64,000 nt of DNA from Methylocella silvestris BL2 (GCF_000021745.1 NC_011666.1:2242501-2306500), one strand, 5' to 3'. Positions 34,407-43,556 are shown, counted from the first letter of the stretch. The notes: a model not told the origin generated them from the letters alone. Numbers and translations are program-made.

Positions 34407-35278
34407 GTTCCGACGAAAAGCAGCCCGGCAACCCTGCGCGAAAGACCATCCGCGATGATCTGGCGCGGGCGCCCGGCGAAGTCATCGCCATCGATCCGGT
34501 CGAAATGGCGCGGCGGGACCTTAAAAAATCGCTCCCGCGGCGTTTCTACAGCCATGCCGCCGCGGCGCCGTGCGCGTCGTCTGGCGAGGGCGCTTTTGCG
34601 CTGCTGCTGGATGGGCGCCCGGCGCGGACGCCCGCGCGCAATCCGCTCGCCCTGCCGACGCTGGAAGCGGCCGAGGCGATTGCGGCGGAATGGGAGCGCC
34701 AGCAAGAGCTGATCGACCCCGGACAGATGCCGCTGACCCGCATCGCCAATTCGGCGATCGACGGCGTCTCCAATGAGATGGACGCGACGATCGCCGATAT
34801 CGCCCAATTCGGCGGCTCCGATCTCATTTGCTATCGCGCCGGCGAGCCCGAAGCGCTGGCGCTGGCCGAGGCGGCGGCCTGGGATCCCATGCTCAATTTC
34901 GCGCGCGAGAAATTGGGCGCCCGGCTGATCTGCGCGCAAGGCGTCAATTACGTCGAGCAGCCCGAGCCTGCCCGCCGCGCTGTGTTGCAAGCCGTGCGGG
35001 AGATCGCCCGCCCCGAGGCAGGCGGGGCTTTCGCGCTCGCGGCGCTTCACGTCATGACCACACTTACCGGATCGGCGCTCCTCGCGCTCGCCGTGGCGCA
35101 TGGCGCGCTGACGGCCGAAGAAGCCTGGGCGGCGGCCCATGTCGACGAGGATTATCAGATGCAGCTCTGGGGCGCGGATGAAGCCGCCCTCGCCCGCCGC
35201 GCCCGGCGCTGGTCCGAGATGGAAGCCGCGGCGCGGCTGCTTCGCGCAGCGCGGCCGCCGGAATCCGCGCCAGCATGA
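34403..35278 (+). CDS. ATP12 family F1-ATPase assembly chaperone
   Basis: A 291-aa protein of the ATP12 family, which in mitochondria binds the F1 alpha subunit during assembly; bacterial homologues occur in alphaproteobacteria. Recognised by LPRRFYSHAA, the FALLLDGRPARTPARNPLAL block, LAAEWE-like IAAEWERQQELIDPGQMPLT and the C-terminal VDEDYQMQLWGADEAA. It overlaps the HAD gene (ATGA) and is transcribed with it, so island insertion also moved this gene away from its native promoter. Confidence 0.9.
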   Translation: MSSDEKQPGNPARKTIRDDLARAPGEVIAIDPVEMARRDLKKSLPRRFYSHAAAAPCASSGEGAFALLLDGRPARTPARNPLALPTLEAAEAIAAEWERQQELIDPGQMPLTRIANSAIDGVSNEMDATIADIAQFGGSDLICYRAGEPEALALAEAAAWDPMLNFAREKLGARLICAQGVNYVEQPEPARRAVLQAVREIARPEAGGAFALAALHVMTTLTGSALLALAVAHGALTAEEAWAAAHVDEDYQMQLWGADEAALARRARRWSEMEAAARLLRAARPPESAPA

Positions 35279-35637
35279 TGGCGCGCCGGCGACGCTGGCC
35301 AATTTATTTCGCGATCGCCGCGGGCTATCTTTTTGCGGCGCAGACGATCGCCTTCGCAGCGCTCGCCGCCGCGCAAGCGCCCCAAGGTGGCGGGCCGGAC
35401 GCGATTCTCTGCCAAAATGGACGCGCGCCGGGCGAACCGCAGCGCCATTCCGATGCGGCGCATTGCCTTGTCGCCTGCGCCGCATTCGACGCAGCGGCGG
35501 CGCCGGCGCCCGAATTCGTCCTCCTGCCGGCGCGACGTTCAAGCGTCATCGCCCTGCCCGCCGCCACATGCGCTCATTGCCGCGCCGCCTCGGCGCGACG
35601 AACGCCGCATAATCCCCGCGCTCCTCCCGCCGCCTAG
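35275..35637 (+). CDS. DUF2946-like small exported protein
   Basis: A 120-aa Ala/Pro-rich protein with an N-terminal hydrophobic segment (IYFAIAAGYLFAAQTIAFAALA) and Cys/His residues in ILCQNG, HSDAAHCLVACAAF and CAHCRAA. The layout resembles DUF2946-type proteins that occur next to copper-handling genes, though the match is loose. It overlaps ATP12 by four bases and is followed 63 bp later by the copper chaperone gene. A role in copper handling is inferred from the neighbour only. Confidence 0.55.
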   Translation: MMARRRRWPIYFAIAAGYLFAAQTIAFAALAAAQAPQGGGPDAILCQNGRAPGEPQRHSDAAHCLVACAAFDAAAAPAPEFVLLPARRSSVIALPAATCAHCRAASARRTPHNPRAPPAA

Positions 35638-35700
35638 AGCCGCCGTAGCCTGACCGATATCAATCGCGTCTTTCACGCTCTAATCGCCATGGAGATTTGA

Positions 35701-36198
35701 ATGTTCATTTTGTCCCGCCGAATCATCGCGGGCGCCGCGCTCGCCTTGGCTCTCATGCCATGCGTCGCCGCCGCTCACGAATACAAGCTCGGCTCCCTCG
35801 AAATACTGCATCCCTGGTCGCGTGCGACTCCTCCCGGCGCCAAGGTGGCCGGAGGCTATCTCATCGTGAAGAACCACGGGCCCGCGGACCGCCTCATCGC
35901 GGCTTCCATCGAGGCCGCAGGCAGCGCGTCGATCCACGAAATGGCGACGACCGACGGCGTCATGACCATGCGCGCGCTGAAGGACGGCGCGGTCGTGCCG
36001 GACAATGGCGAACTCACGCTGAAGCCCGGCGCCTACCATCTGATGTTCGAGGAGCTGAAGCAGCCCCTGAAAGAAGGCGAGCGCATTCCCGGAACGCTGA
36101 CCTTCGAAAAAGCGGGAACGATCAAGGTCGATTTCGCCGTCGAGGCGATGGGCGCGGCCGAACCCGCCGGCGCGCACAAGGGTCACGAGGGGCATTAG
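35701..36198 (+). CDS. Periplasmic copper chaperone PCu(A)C
   Basis: A 165-aa exported copper chaperone that delivers Cu(I) to cytochrome oxidase CuA/CuB sites. A signal peptide ([18 protein letters not shown]) is followed by the cupredoxin-like domain: [18 protein letters not shown], the copper ligands in [13 protein letters not shown] and the distal [14 protein letters not shown] with HxM. The C terminus AHKGHEGH adds potential ligands. The length is typical. A GC-rich hairpin follows the stop at 36210-36227. Confidence 0.92.
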   Translation: MFILSRRIIAGAALALALMPCVAAAHEYKLGSLEILHPWSRATPPGAKVAGGYLIVKNHGPADRLIAASIEAAGSASIHEMATTDGVMTMRALKDGAVVPDNGELTLKPGAYHLMFEELKQPLKEGERIPGTLTFEKAGTIKVDFAVEAMGAAEPAGAHKGHEGH

Positions 36199-36209
36199 AC
36201 AAATTGGGG

Positions 36210-36227
36210 GGCGGCCGCAGGGCCGCC
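36210..36227 (+). terminator. Hairpin after the copper chaperone gene
   Basis: GGCGGCC-GCAG-GGCCGCC forms a perfect 7-bp stem with a 4-nt loop 12 bases after the stop codon, followed by TTCTCTCGCCCTT. The U-tract is weak, so termination may be incomplete. Confidence 0.5.
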
Positions 36228-36376
36228 TTCTCTCGCCCTTGCTGCACGGCGACGTCCGCAAGGCCGCGATATTCTTCGCAAATCGTCTTGCACGATGAGG
36301 CGGACCAAGCCATTCTTCATCGCTTCAGACGGCGCGCGCAAGGCGCCGTCCTGCTTCCCCCGCGATTGGAGACGCC

Positions 36377-36661
36377 ATGATCATTGAATATGATTTCGGC
36401 AAGAAAGAGCGCGCGACGGAGAAAAGATTCGCCAAATCGTCGGCCGGCGAGGGTCAGCCCCGCAAGATTTTTGGCGCCGCGCAGGTCCATCTCGAACTCG
36501 CCAACGCCCGCATCGCAAAACTCGAAGCGGCACTTCGCGACGCGAAAAACGCCTGCGAAAAATCCGGCGAAACGAAGCGCGAGCAGATCTTGGTCGATGC
36601 GGCGGAATATGCCCGGCTGTTGCGCTGCAAGGAGTTGGTGGCGGCTGCGCTCGAAAGCTGA
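36377..36661 (+). CDS. Small hypothetical protein
   Basis: A 94-aa, highly charged protein with a predicted helical segment VHLELANARIAKLEAALRDA that has heptad character, suggesting a short coiled coil. No family is recognised. The ATG at 36377 follows GGAGACGCC. It sits alone between the copper chaperone gene and a minus-strand membrane-gene pair. Confidence 0.5.
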   Translation: MIIEYDFGKKERATEKRFAKSSAGEGQPRKIFGAAQVHLELANARIAKLEAALRDAKNACEKSGETKREQILVDAAEYARLLRCKELVAAALES

Positions 36662-36909
36662 CGCGCCCGGCCGCCCCTGCGCCGCAAGGCGTGCTCCGGG
36701 CGCGCGCTGCGCCTGCGTTCGTCGCGTAGGCAATCTCTCGGGGCTGAGAGGCCCGCCGACGGAGCGCGACGGTGAGAGAATGTCAGGAACGCACGGTGCC
36801 GTTGAGCCGCGCCTGTTCACTCACGACATAGCGCGCCCCGGCTTCATGTGTCGCCGGTTGATGTCGACCAATGGCGAAGTTGCCGGTTTTACATGGGCCG
36901 TCGCTCGGA

Positions 36910-37047
36910 CTAAAAAAAATCGCCGAATATTTGTTTGATGGCTCGCAGCGCGATGTACACGCCGAGCAGCACCAGCGGAATTGAAAAGCCCGTAGCGATC
37001 AAAACCGTCGACGTAAGAATGCAAGCCGGGTAAACGTGCTCTTTCAT
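36910..37047 (-). CDS. Small single-span membrane protein (45 aa)
   Basis: Found by reading the minus strand. ATG 37047 opens 45 codons, MKEHVYPACILTSTVLIATG then a continued hydrophobic span (FSIPLVLLGVYIAL) and a charged end RAIKQIFGDFF. The composition is that of a real membrane peptide, and the overlapping frame on the same strand is not. The ribosome binding site is weak (GGCGAG adjacent to the ATG). It lies about 150 bp downstream of the frameshifted membrane gene and may belong to the same transcript. Confidence 0.5.
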   Translation of the reverse strand: MKEHVYPACILTSTVLIATGFSIPLVLLGVYIALRAIKQIFGDFF

Positions 37048-37193
37048 CTCGCCAGATTACATATAAATAATTAGTATCTCAACACTAAAAGCGGCGCCTA
37101 ATACTGTCGATATAGCGCCGCGTTATGCCACTACAATGTTTGTCTGCAATCGCGCTGCGCGATCCAAGTTACCGGATCTCTGATCGCGGCAAA

Positions 37194-37615
37194 CTACATA
37201 TGCCACTCCTTCATGCGGCTTTCGATTCGGTCTCTCGTAGCCGCAGGCAGTCCTTGCAAAACATTGTCCATGCCACGGACCAAGATGTAAATTGCGCCGG
37301 CAGTCTGGATGATGATGACCGACAATTGAAAAGCGTCAAAATCAGCGCTGAAATCCGAGCTAAACTCCCGCGGCCTTCGTCAGCGGAATTCCAAAGCACG
37401 AAAAGGCCGAACGCCAGCTCGATCAAACCGTAAACGAAACGAAATTTCATTCGCCAAAGAAATAAAGTGAACGCTAAAAAAGCGCCGCAGGTGACAATCC
37501 ATACCCTTTGCCCACCCCACAATAGGCCAGTGAAACCAGCCCCGCTCGCGACTGAGAGGAGCTGCCATGCCAAGGCTTCGCGCTGCGCCGAGTTCAAAAA
37601 TTTGAACAAATTCAT
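37194..37615 (-). pseudogene. Small membrane protein gene with an apparent frameshift
   Basis: From ATG 37615 the first ~80 residues encode three hydrophobic spans (ALAWQLLSVASGAGFTGLLW, WIVTCGAFLAFTLFLW, FVYGLIELAFGLFVLW). After about 37375 that frame turns into Ser-rich sequence typical of a wrong frame. The shifted frame instead reads FQLSVIIIQTAGAIYILVRG then MDNVLQGLPAATRDRIESRM and stops at 37194, giving a fourth span and a plausible C terminus. A one-base shift near 37371-37385 would join them. I cannot tell decay from sequencing error. Confidence 0.55.
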
Positions 37616-37738
37616 GAGCTCTCCCGCGTCCGCGTTACTTTTGGCCGGCTAAAGCCGCCGCGCCAAGACGGCGCTGGTGACAGTAAATCATGGTCCCCCC
37701 ATTGCAGCATGCTCCGACGCCGGATTTTCCCTCTTGCT

Positions 37739-37755
37739 GATACGCGTGACGTATC
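37739..37755. promoter_or_regulatory. Inverted-repeat operator before higBA
   Basis: GATACG-CGTGA-CGTATC is a perfect 6-bp inverted repeat 12 bp before the higB ATG, followed by an AT-rich CATATATAG that could be the -10 element. HigA-type antitoxins usually bind such repeats at their own promoter, so autoregulation is likely. Confidence 0.6.
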
Positions 37756-37767
37756 ATATATAGAGGC

Positions 37768-38049
37768 ATGATTTGCAGCTTCGCCGGCCGGACGACGAAG
37801 GCCTTTTTCGAAGACGGCAAATGCCCGGCGAAATGGAGCTCGTTCCGCGCGGTCGCCCTTCGCAAACTCGATATGCTTGATGCGGTCGCCAAGCTCAATG
37901 ATTTGGCTTCGCCGCCAGGCAATCGCCTCGAAGCCTTGAAGCACGATCGGCAGGGGCAATACAGCATCCGGATTAACGATCAATGGCGCGTCTGCTTTCG
38001 TTGGACGGAGCGCGGCCCGGCAGACGTTGAAATTGTCGATTACCATTAG
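37768..38049 (+). CDS. higB: RelE/HigB-type toxin
   Basis: A 93-aa RelE-superfamily mRNA interferase of the HigB/ParE-like group. It contains LRKLDMLDAVAKLNDLASPP, GNRLEALKHDRQGQYSIRIN and the C-terminal WRVCFRWTERGPADVEIVDYH, the usual order of this family. The toxin gene precedes the antitoxin gene by eight bases, the reversed order typical of higBA. It would cleave mRNA at the ribosome when freed from HigA. Palindromic DNA lies just upstream. Confidence 0.9.
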   Translation: MICSFAGRTTKAFFEDGKCPAKWSSFRAVALRKLDMLDAVAKLNDLASPPGNRLEALKHDRQGQYSIRINDQWRVCFRWTERGPADVEIVDYH

Positions 38050-38057
38050 GAGAACTC

Positions 38058-38339
38058 ATGCCCCGCATCCGCGCCCATCCCGGCGAAATTCTGCGCGAGG
38101 AATATCTCAAGCCGCTTGGGATGAGCGCGCGCGGCCTGGCCGCTGCGCTTCACGTTCCCCCGAACCGGATTAGCGAGATTGTCCGCGAGCGCCGCGATGT
38201 GACCGCCGACACCGCAATCCGACTCGCGCTCTGTTTCAGGACCACGCCGCAGTTCTGGCTCAACCTGCAAGTCGCCCACGATCTCTCGAAGGCTGAAGCC
38301 GGAACGGATTTCCGCGACGTCGTCCGGCGGCGCGCTTAA
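38058..38339 (+). CDS. higA: HigA-type antitoxin
   Basis: A 93-aa Xre-type HTH antitoxin: RIRAHPGEILREEYLKPLGM then SARGLAAALHVPPNRISEIV (HTH), RRDVTADTAIRLALCFRTTPQFWLNLQ. This matches HigA of type II systems, which neutralises HigB and represses the operon. An AGGAGAA precedes the ATG. Its stop overlaps the stop of a possible small convergent ORF on the minus strand. Confidence 0.92.
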   Translation: MPRIRAHPGEILREEYLKPLGMSARGLAAALHVPPNRISEIVRERRDVTADTAIRLALCFRTTPQFWLNLQVAHDLSKAEAGTDFRDVVRRRA

Positions 38340-38458
38340 TCGCCCTGCCCTTTGCGATAGGCGTCAAAGGCTCGCTTGAGCGGCTCGTTTAGCTTCACGT
38401 CATGCGACGCCGCATAGGTCTTGAAGGCGCGCCGTAAGTCGAAATCGGGACGGAACAA
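38336..38458 (-). CDS. Possible small ORF downstream of ribE
   Basis: A minus-strand frame ending at 38336 encodes FRPDFDLRRAFKTYAASHDV, then KLNEPLKRAFDAYRKGQGD, which looks like genuine helical protein sequence. The start is unclear: a TTG at 38458 gives 40 aa, but the frame remains open into the ribE 3' end. It could be a small separate gene coupled to ribE. The stop overlaps that of higA. Confidence 0.35.
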   Translation of the reverse strand: MFRPDFDLRRAFKTYAASHDVKLNEPLKRAFDAYRKGQGD

Positions 38459-38472
38459 TAAGCTCGCGGCGA

Positions 38473-39096
38473 TCAGGCCCGCGCCGTCTCCTCCTTCGCT
38501 GCTTCCGTCAGGCGCGCGGCATAGCGCGCCATGAGATCGACTTCGAGATTAACGGCCTCCCCCGCTCGCCTGTCTCCCCATGTCGTGACCTTGAGCGTGT
38601 GCGGGATCAAAAGCACGGAGAAAACGTCGCCCTCGACAGCGTTCACGGTCAGCGAGGTCCCGTCGAGAGCAATCGATCCCTTTTCAGCGATGAAACGCGA
38701 CAATTGGCGGGGCGCCCGGATTGCAAAGCGCTTCATGCCGTCGAAATCATCGATCCAGATGATCTCGGCGGTTCCGTCGACATGGCCGGTCACGATATGG
38801 CCGCCAAGCTCGTCGCCGATCTTCAGCGAACGCTCGAGATTGACCCGGTCGCCGCTGGTCCAGGCCGAGGCCGTCGTGCGGGCCAGAGTCTCAGCGGCGA
38901 CGTCGACCTCGAACCAGGCGTCTCCCCCAAGGGCTCCCGCGTCGACGACGGTGAGGCAAGGGCCGCTGCACGCGATCGAGGCGCCGATGGCGATCGTATG
39001 GAACGGATAAGAGCAAATGATCCGCGCCCGCCGCAAGGCTCCGCGCGGCTCGATGTGGGCGATCTGGCCGACGTCGCTGATAAGACCGGTGAACAT
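38473..39096 (-). CDS. ribE: Riboflavin synthase alpha subunit
   Basis: Dismutates two 6,7-dimethyl-8-ribityllumazine molecules to riboflavin. The 207-aa protein has two lumazine-binding repeats: MFTGLISDVGQI at the start with SIACSGPCLTVVD, and the second with GGHIVTGHVDGTAEI and IALDGTSLTVNAVEGDVFSV. It lies three bases after ribD on the same strand in the order glyA-nrdR-ribD-ribE, which is conserved in Rhizobiales. No riboswitch is seen within the unit. Confidence 0.95.
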   Translation of the reverse strand: MFTGLISDVGQIAHIEPRGALRRARIICSYPFHTIAIGASIACSGPCLTVVDAGALGGDAWFEVDVAAETLARTTASAWTSGDRVNLERSLKIGDELGGHIVTGHVDGTAEIIWIDDFDGMKRFAIRAPRQLSRFIAEKGSIALDGTSLTVNAVEGDVFSVLLIPHTLKVTTWGDRRAGEAVNLEVDLMARYAARLTEAAKEETARA

Positions 39097-39099
39097 GAT

Positions 39100-40212
39100 C
39101 TAAGAAATCCTTTCGCGCCGCGTCAGGAGATCGTCTCCAATGGCGCGTTGTTCGACCAGCCGATAGCGCGAGCCGTCCTCAAGCGCATTGATGCGTTCGG
39201 CCGTAAAGCCGCAAAGGCCGGGGCGGGCAAGACGCTTTTGGCTCGTCAGCATAATGATATCGTCGGCGGCATCTTCGCGCAGCAGCGCTTCGGCGAGCGT
39301 CGGGCCGGCTTCGCAAAAGATCCGCGTCAGGCCGCGCGACGCCAAAAGCCCCAGCGCCGCGCGCAGATCGAGGCGGCCGCCGCCGTCTGTCGGGACCCGC
39401 GCGACCGCGACGTTTTCGGCGACAAGCCGGGCTTCGTTCGCCGCGGGCGCGGCCTCTCCGGCAATAATCAGGGTTGGATGGCTGCGGGCGGTCGCCACGA
39501 GACGCGAGGCGGGTGAAATCCGAAGCGCGCTGTCGAGCACGATGCGAAGGGGTCTGCGCTGCTCGAGGCCGGGCAGGCGCACCGTCAGCAGCGGATCGTC
39601 GGCCAGCGCCGTTCCGACGCCGATCAAGATCGCGTCATACATCGCGCGCATCAGATGGACGGCGCCGTTCGCCGCCTCTCCCGTGATCGAAAGACGCGGT
39701 TCGTTGGGGCCGCCCGCGACGAAGCCATCCGCGGTCATGGCGAGTTTGAGCGTGATCAGGGGCCGGTTTTGCGTGACGCGAAGCACATGGCCGAGATTGG
39801 CGCGAAGCGCCGCTTGCGCGCAAACACCCGTCCGGACGATGAGCCCGGCAGCCCGTAATAGCTCATGGCCACGCCCGGCGACGCGTGGGTCCGGGTCTTC
39901 GATCGCCGACGCCACGCGGGCGATCCCCGATGCGATTACCGCCTCGGCGCAGGGCGGCGTCTTGCCGTGATGGCTGCAAGGCTCCAGCGTGACATAGAGA
40001 GTGGAGCCGCGGCTTTTATCGCCCGCCTGCCGCAGAGCCTCGGCTTCGGCGTGAGGACGGCCGCCCGCCTGAGTCCAGCCGCGCGCGAGGACGACGCCGT
40101 CCTTGACGATCAGCGCGCCGACAGCGGGATTGGGCGCGCAGACTCCGAGGCCGCGCCGCGCCAGCGCGATGGCGGCGGCCATGAAGCGCTCGTCCGCATC
40201 GACTTGGCTCAT
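39100..40212 (-). CDS. ribD: Bifunctional riboflavin biosynthesis deaminase/reductase
   Basis: Carries out the deaminase and reductase steps between RibA and RibH. It is 370 aa. The N-terminal cytidine-deaminase domain has [12 protein letters not shown] and the zinc motif [19 protein letters not shown]; the C-terminal reductase domain has [12 protein letters not shown] and [15 protein letters not shown] much longer open frame extends upstream to 40641, but it overlaps nrdR in another frame; ATG 40212 overlaps the nrdR stop (ATGA) and starts the conserved domain. Confidence 0.95.
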   Translation of the reverse strand: MSQVDADERFMAAAIALARRGLGVCAPNPAVGALIVKDGVVLARGWTQAGGRPHAEAEALRQAGDKSRGSTLYVTLEPCSHHGKTPPCAEAVIASGIARVASAIEDPDPRVAGRGHELLRAAGLIVRTGVCAQAALRANLGHVLRVTQNRPLITLKLAMTADGFVAGGPNEPRLSITGEAANGAVHLMRAMYDAILIGVGTALADDPLLTVRLPGLEQRRPLRIVLDSALRISPASRLVATARSHPTLIIAGEAAPAANEARLVAENVAVARVPTDGGGRLDLRAALGLLASRGLTRIFCEAGPTLAEALLREDAADDIIMLTSQKRLARPGLCGFTAERINALEDGSRYRLVEQRAIGDDLLTRRERIS

Positions 40213-40739
40213 GCCCGAGTCGGCGCGCGCGTCTTCGCTGGGGGCTCGTCCGTTCCGCCGTCGTCCTTGGAAGGCGCCTCCGGCTGCGCCGCGCCATCGA
40301 GTTCGTCGATGAGAGCGTTGAAATCGCGCGCCTCGCGGAAATTGCGATAGACCGAGGCGAAGCGCACATAGGCGACGCTGTCGAGCGCGCGCAGCCCCTC
40401 CATCACCAATTCGCCGATGCGGTCGCTGGCGATTTCGCTCTCGCCCTGACTTTCGAGCTGACGCACGATGCCATTGACCATGCGCTCGACGCGCTCGGGT
40501 TCGACCGGGCGCTTGCGCAAGGCGATTTCGAGGGAGCGCATCAGTTTTTCGCGTTCGAACGGCGCGCGCCGGCCCGACTTCTTGAGCACCGTCAGTTCGC
40601 GCAGCTGGACGCGTTCGAAGGTCGTGAATCTGCCGCCGCAATCGGGGCAGACGCGCCGCCGCCTGATGGCGGAGGCGTCATCCGTGGGGCGTGAGTCCTT
40701 GACCTGGGTCTCGAGGCTGCCGCAGTAAGGACACCGCAT
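40209..40739 (-). CDS. nrdR: Transcriptional repressor NrdR
   Basis: Represses ribonucleotide reductase genes. The 176-aa protein has an N-terminal zinc ribbon ([20 protein letters not shown], then [15 protein letters not shown]) and an ATP-cone domain ([20 protein letters not shown] onward) that senses (d)ATP. A C-terminal ~25-residue extension is Pro/Glu-rich and not part of the family core. It overlaps ribD by four bases and follows glyA closely, in the usual alphaproteobacterial order. Confidence 0.96.
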   Translation of the reverse strand: MRCPYCGSLETQVKDSRPTDDASAIRRRRVCPDCGGRFTTFERVQLRELTVLKKSGRRAPFEREKLMRSLEIALRKRPVEPERVERMVNGIVRQLESQGESEIASDRIGELVMEGLRALDSVAYVRFASVYRNFREARDFNALIDELDGAAQPEAPSKDDGGTDEPPAKTRAPTRA

Positions 40740-40749
40740 CAGGCATGCC

Positions 40750-42054
40750 TCAATAGATCGGGAAACGTCCCGTCAGTTCGAGAACGGTCGTCTTGACCTT
40801 GGCTTCGACCGCGCCGTTTCCAGCCTCGCCATTGGCCGAAAGACCGTCGAGCGTCTCCGCGATCAGTTCGCCCACCTTCTTGAATTCGGCGACGCCGAAG
40901 CCGCGCGAGGTCGCCGCCGGCGCGCCGAGGCGGACGCCGGAGGTGACCATCGGGCTCGCCGTGTCGAAGGGCACGCCGTTCTTGTTGCAGGTGATCGAGG
41001 CGCGCCCGAGCGCTGCTTCCGCCGCCTTGCCGGTGAGGTTTTTCGGCCGGAGATCGACCAGCATCAGATGATTGTCGGTGCCGCCCGAGGCGAGATCGAA
41101 GCCGGCGTCCTTGAGGGTCGCGGCCAAGGCGCGGGCGTTGTCGACGACCTGGCGGGCATAGACCTTGAAATCGGGCTGCAGCGCTTCGCCGAAGGCGACC
41201 GCCTTCGCCGCGATCACATGCATCAAGGGGCCGCCCTGAAGGCCGGGGAACACCGCGGAATTGATCTTCTTCGCGATGTCCGGATCATTGGTCAGGACGA
41301 GGCCGCCGCGCGGACCGCGCAGGGTTTTGTGCGTCGTCGAGGTCACGACATGCGCATGCGGGAATGGCGAGGGATGCACCCCGCCGGCGACGAGGCCGGC
41401 GAAATGGGCCATGTCGACGAAGAAATAGGCCCCGACCGAATCGGCGATCTTGCGAAAGCCCTCAAAGTCCCAATGCCGCGGATAGCCCGAGCCGCCGGCG
41501 ATGATGATTTTCGGCTTATGCTCTTCGGCAAGCTTGGCGACCTGCTCCATGTCGATGCGATGATCGTCGCGGCGCACGCCGTAAGCCACGGGCTTGAACC
41601 ATTTGCCCGACAGATTGACCGGCGAGCCATGCGTCAGATGTCCGCCCGCGGCGAGATCGAGGCCCATAAAGACGTCGCCCGGCTGCATCAGCGCAAGGAA
41701 CACCGCCTGGTTGGCCTGGCTGCCGGAGTTCGGCTGAACATTGGCGAATTTGCAGTCGAACAGGCGGGTGACGCGCTCGATCGCCAGCGTTTCGGCGATG
41801 TCGACAAATTGGCAACCGCCATAATAGCGGCGGCCTGGATAGCCTTCGGCGTATTTGTTGGTCAGGATCGAGCCCTGCGCCTCCAGAACCGCCTTGGAGA
41901 CGATGTTTTCGGACGCGATCAGCTCGATCTCATGGCGTTGCCGGCCGAGCTCCAGCTCGACCGCATTGGCGATTTCGGGATCGACGTCCTTGAGATGCGC
42001 AGCGAAGAAGGAATTGGAAGCAGGGCCTCCGATTTCGGCATTGGCCTGGCTCAT
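40750..42054 (-). CDS. glyA: Serine hydroxymethyltransferase
   Basis: PLP enzyme interconverting Ser and Gly with tetrahydrofolate, also central to C1 assimilation in serine-cycle bacteria. The 434-aa protein has the PLP-lysine motif [32 protein letters not shown] and [14 protein letters not shown]. It is the first gene of the glyA-nrdR-ribD-ribE unit (10-bp gap to nrdR). The upstream region has an inverted repeat at 42112-42144. Confidence 0.97.
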   Translation of the reverse strand: MSQANAEIGGPASNSFFAAHLKDVDPEIANAVELELGRQRHEIELIASENIVSKAVLEAQGSILTNKYAEGYPGRRYYGGCQFVDIAETLAIERVTRLFDCKFANVQPNSGSQANQAVFLALMQPGDVFMGLDLAAGGHLTHGSPVNLSGKWFKPVAYGVRRDDHRIDMEQVAKLAEEHKPKIIIAGGSGYPRHWDFEGFRKIADSVGAYFFVDMAHFAGLVAGGVHPSPFPHAHVVTSTTHKTLRGPRGGLVLTNDPDIAKKINSAVFPGLQGGPLMHVIAAKAVAFGEALQPDFKVYARQVVDNARALAATLKDAGFDLASGGTDNHLMLVDLRPKNLTGKAAEAALGRASITCNKNGVPFDTASPMVTSGVRLGAPAATSRGFGVAEFKKVGELIAETLDGLSANGEAGNGAVEAKVKTTVLELTGRFPIY

Positions 42055-42410
42055 CTGCGATCTCCCTTTGCAGCAGGAACGTTCATTCCGCGTCGGCGCG
42101 CGACCCTACGCTATGGCGCGACGCTTCATCGATTGATCGCCATAACATGGCGCTTACGACGAAGGAAGCAGATCGCATCATGGAATTATTTGGGATGGGG
42201 CAAAGTTTTTTTGTTCGCCATCGCCGGAGGAAATCGGCCCTCCGGGACGCCCAGCATGAAAATTAGTTCCCTGACTGAGCCCCTCGCCGGCGACCCTGCG
42301 CGGCGCGAAAGCGTGGCCTCACCGCGCCGCCGCCGACAGTCCCTTGCGCCCGGCGCATATCGACGCATAAAAGAATGGCGGCGTCGCCGCTGGATCAAAG
42401 GAAGCAACCC
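42055..42410. other. Divergent intergenic region glyA / DUF937-like gene
   Basis: 356 bp without a gene. It holds a 7-bp inverted repeat TATGGCG...CGCCATA at 42112-42144, a possible operator or stem upstream of glyA. No known riboswitch is visible. Confidence 0.4.
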
Positions 42411-43433
42411 ATGTCGCAAATCGAAGCGCTCGTCGCAAATGTCGGAAGCCGACTAGGGATCGGCCCCGAGGCTGCGCCTCTCGTCAAGGGGCTGTTGCAA
42501 TTGGTTTTCGGCGGCCCCAAGGGATTCGAGGGCTTTCTCGATCGCTTCAAATCGGCCGGCCTTGGCGGCCTCGTCGCCTCCTGGATCGGCCAAGCCGACA
42601 ATCCCCCGCTCGGCCAGCAAGGCGCAGCGCAGGCGTTCGGCGAAGAGACAATCGCCGCGCTTGCTGAAAAGGTCGGGCTCGACAGGGGAGTCGTGACCGA
42701 GGCGCTCGCCTTTCTCGCGCCGAAGCTGATCGGCCTGCTGACGGCAGGCGGCGCTATTCCCGCCTCCGCGCCGCCGGCCGTCGCCGCCTTTCTCGCCGGC
42801 GCTCCGGCCGCTGGCTCAGCCCCCGCAGTTGCAGCCGCGCCGGCCTTGAACCCGGCGTTGGGCAAATCAACCGCGAGCGCGACGCCGCCCTCGGCCGCAG
42901 TCAGCCATGGAAGGGACTCGACCGGCCTCGATCGGTATTTTATCCCCGGCATCGGCGCCCTGCTTGCAATCGGCTTTGTCTATCATTTCGTCACGAGCCG
43001 CCCCGAGCCGGCCCCCGCGCCGGCCGCCAGCGAAACCGCCGCCGCGCTGACCCCGGCGCATTTCGGATTCTCCAATGACAATGGCGTGATCACCGCTTCC
43101 GGCGTCGTCGGCGACAACACCGCCCGCAGCGCGATTCTCGACGCGCTGAAGAAGGCGTTCGGCGACAAGGTCTCGAGCGCTGTCAGCGTCGAGCCGAACG
43201 TCGCCCCGGCGCCCTGGCTTGCAAAACTTCCCGCGGCGCTTGAGCTTTTAAAAGTCCCGGCGCTGACCGCCGACTTCGATGGCGCGAAGATCAACCTCAG
43301 CGGATCGGTTCCCCCCGCTGATCTCGAGGCGATTCTCGGCAAGCTCAAGGCGCTGTTTGGCGGCGATTTCACCTTCGCCGCCGGTTCAGGCGCCGTGAGC
43401 GCGCCTGCGCCTTCCGCCAGTTCTCCGAAGTGA
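42411..43433 (+). CDS. DUF937/YidB-like protein with a membrane span and a BON-like C-terminal region
   Basis: A 340-aa protein in three parts. Residues 1-~125 resemble the DUF937/YidB fold (LLQLVFGGPKGFEGFLDRFK, GVVTEALAFLAPKLIGLLTA). An Ala/Pro-rich linker leads to one membrane span near 180-200 (FIPGIGALLAIGFVYHFV). The last ~130 residues look like a BON/OmpA-linker region (GVVGDNTARSAILDALKKAF). ATG 42411 has AAAGGAAGC upstream; an earlier in-frame ATG at 42375 is less likely. Function unknown; an envelope-anchored role is inferred. Confidence 0.7.
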   Translation: MSQIEALVANVGSRLGIGPEAAPLVKGLLQLVFGGPKGFEGFLDRFKSAGLGGLVASWIGQADNPPLGQQGAAQAFGEETIAALAEKVGLDRGVVTEALAFLAPKLIGLLTAGGAIPASAPPAVAAFLAGAPAAGSAPAVAAAPALNPALGKSTASATPPSAAVSHGRDSTGLDRYFIPGIGALLAIGFVYHFVTSRPEPAPAPAASETAAALTPAHFGFSNDNGVITASGVVGDNTARSAILDALKKAFGDKVSSAVSVEPNVAPAPWLAKLPAALELLKVPALTADFDGAKINLSGSVPPADLEAILGKLKALFGGDFTFAAGSGAVSAPAPSASSPK

Positions 43434-43556
43434 GGGAGAGTTCTTACGCACGGGATCTGGTCGCCGTTTTGAATGGCGTCGTGTTGAATTCCGCACGGGC
43501 GACGCAATAATCGACGAAAGCGCCGGAGCGAGGGATCACGATCCGCGCCGCAAACG

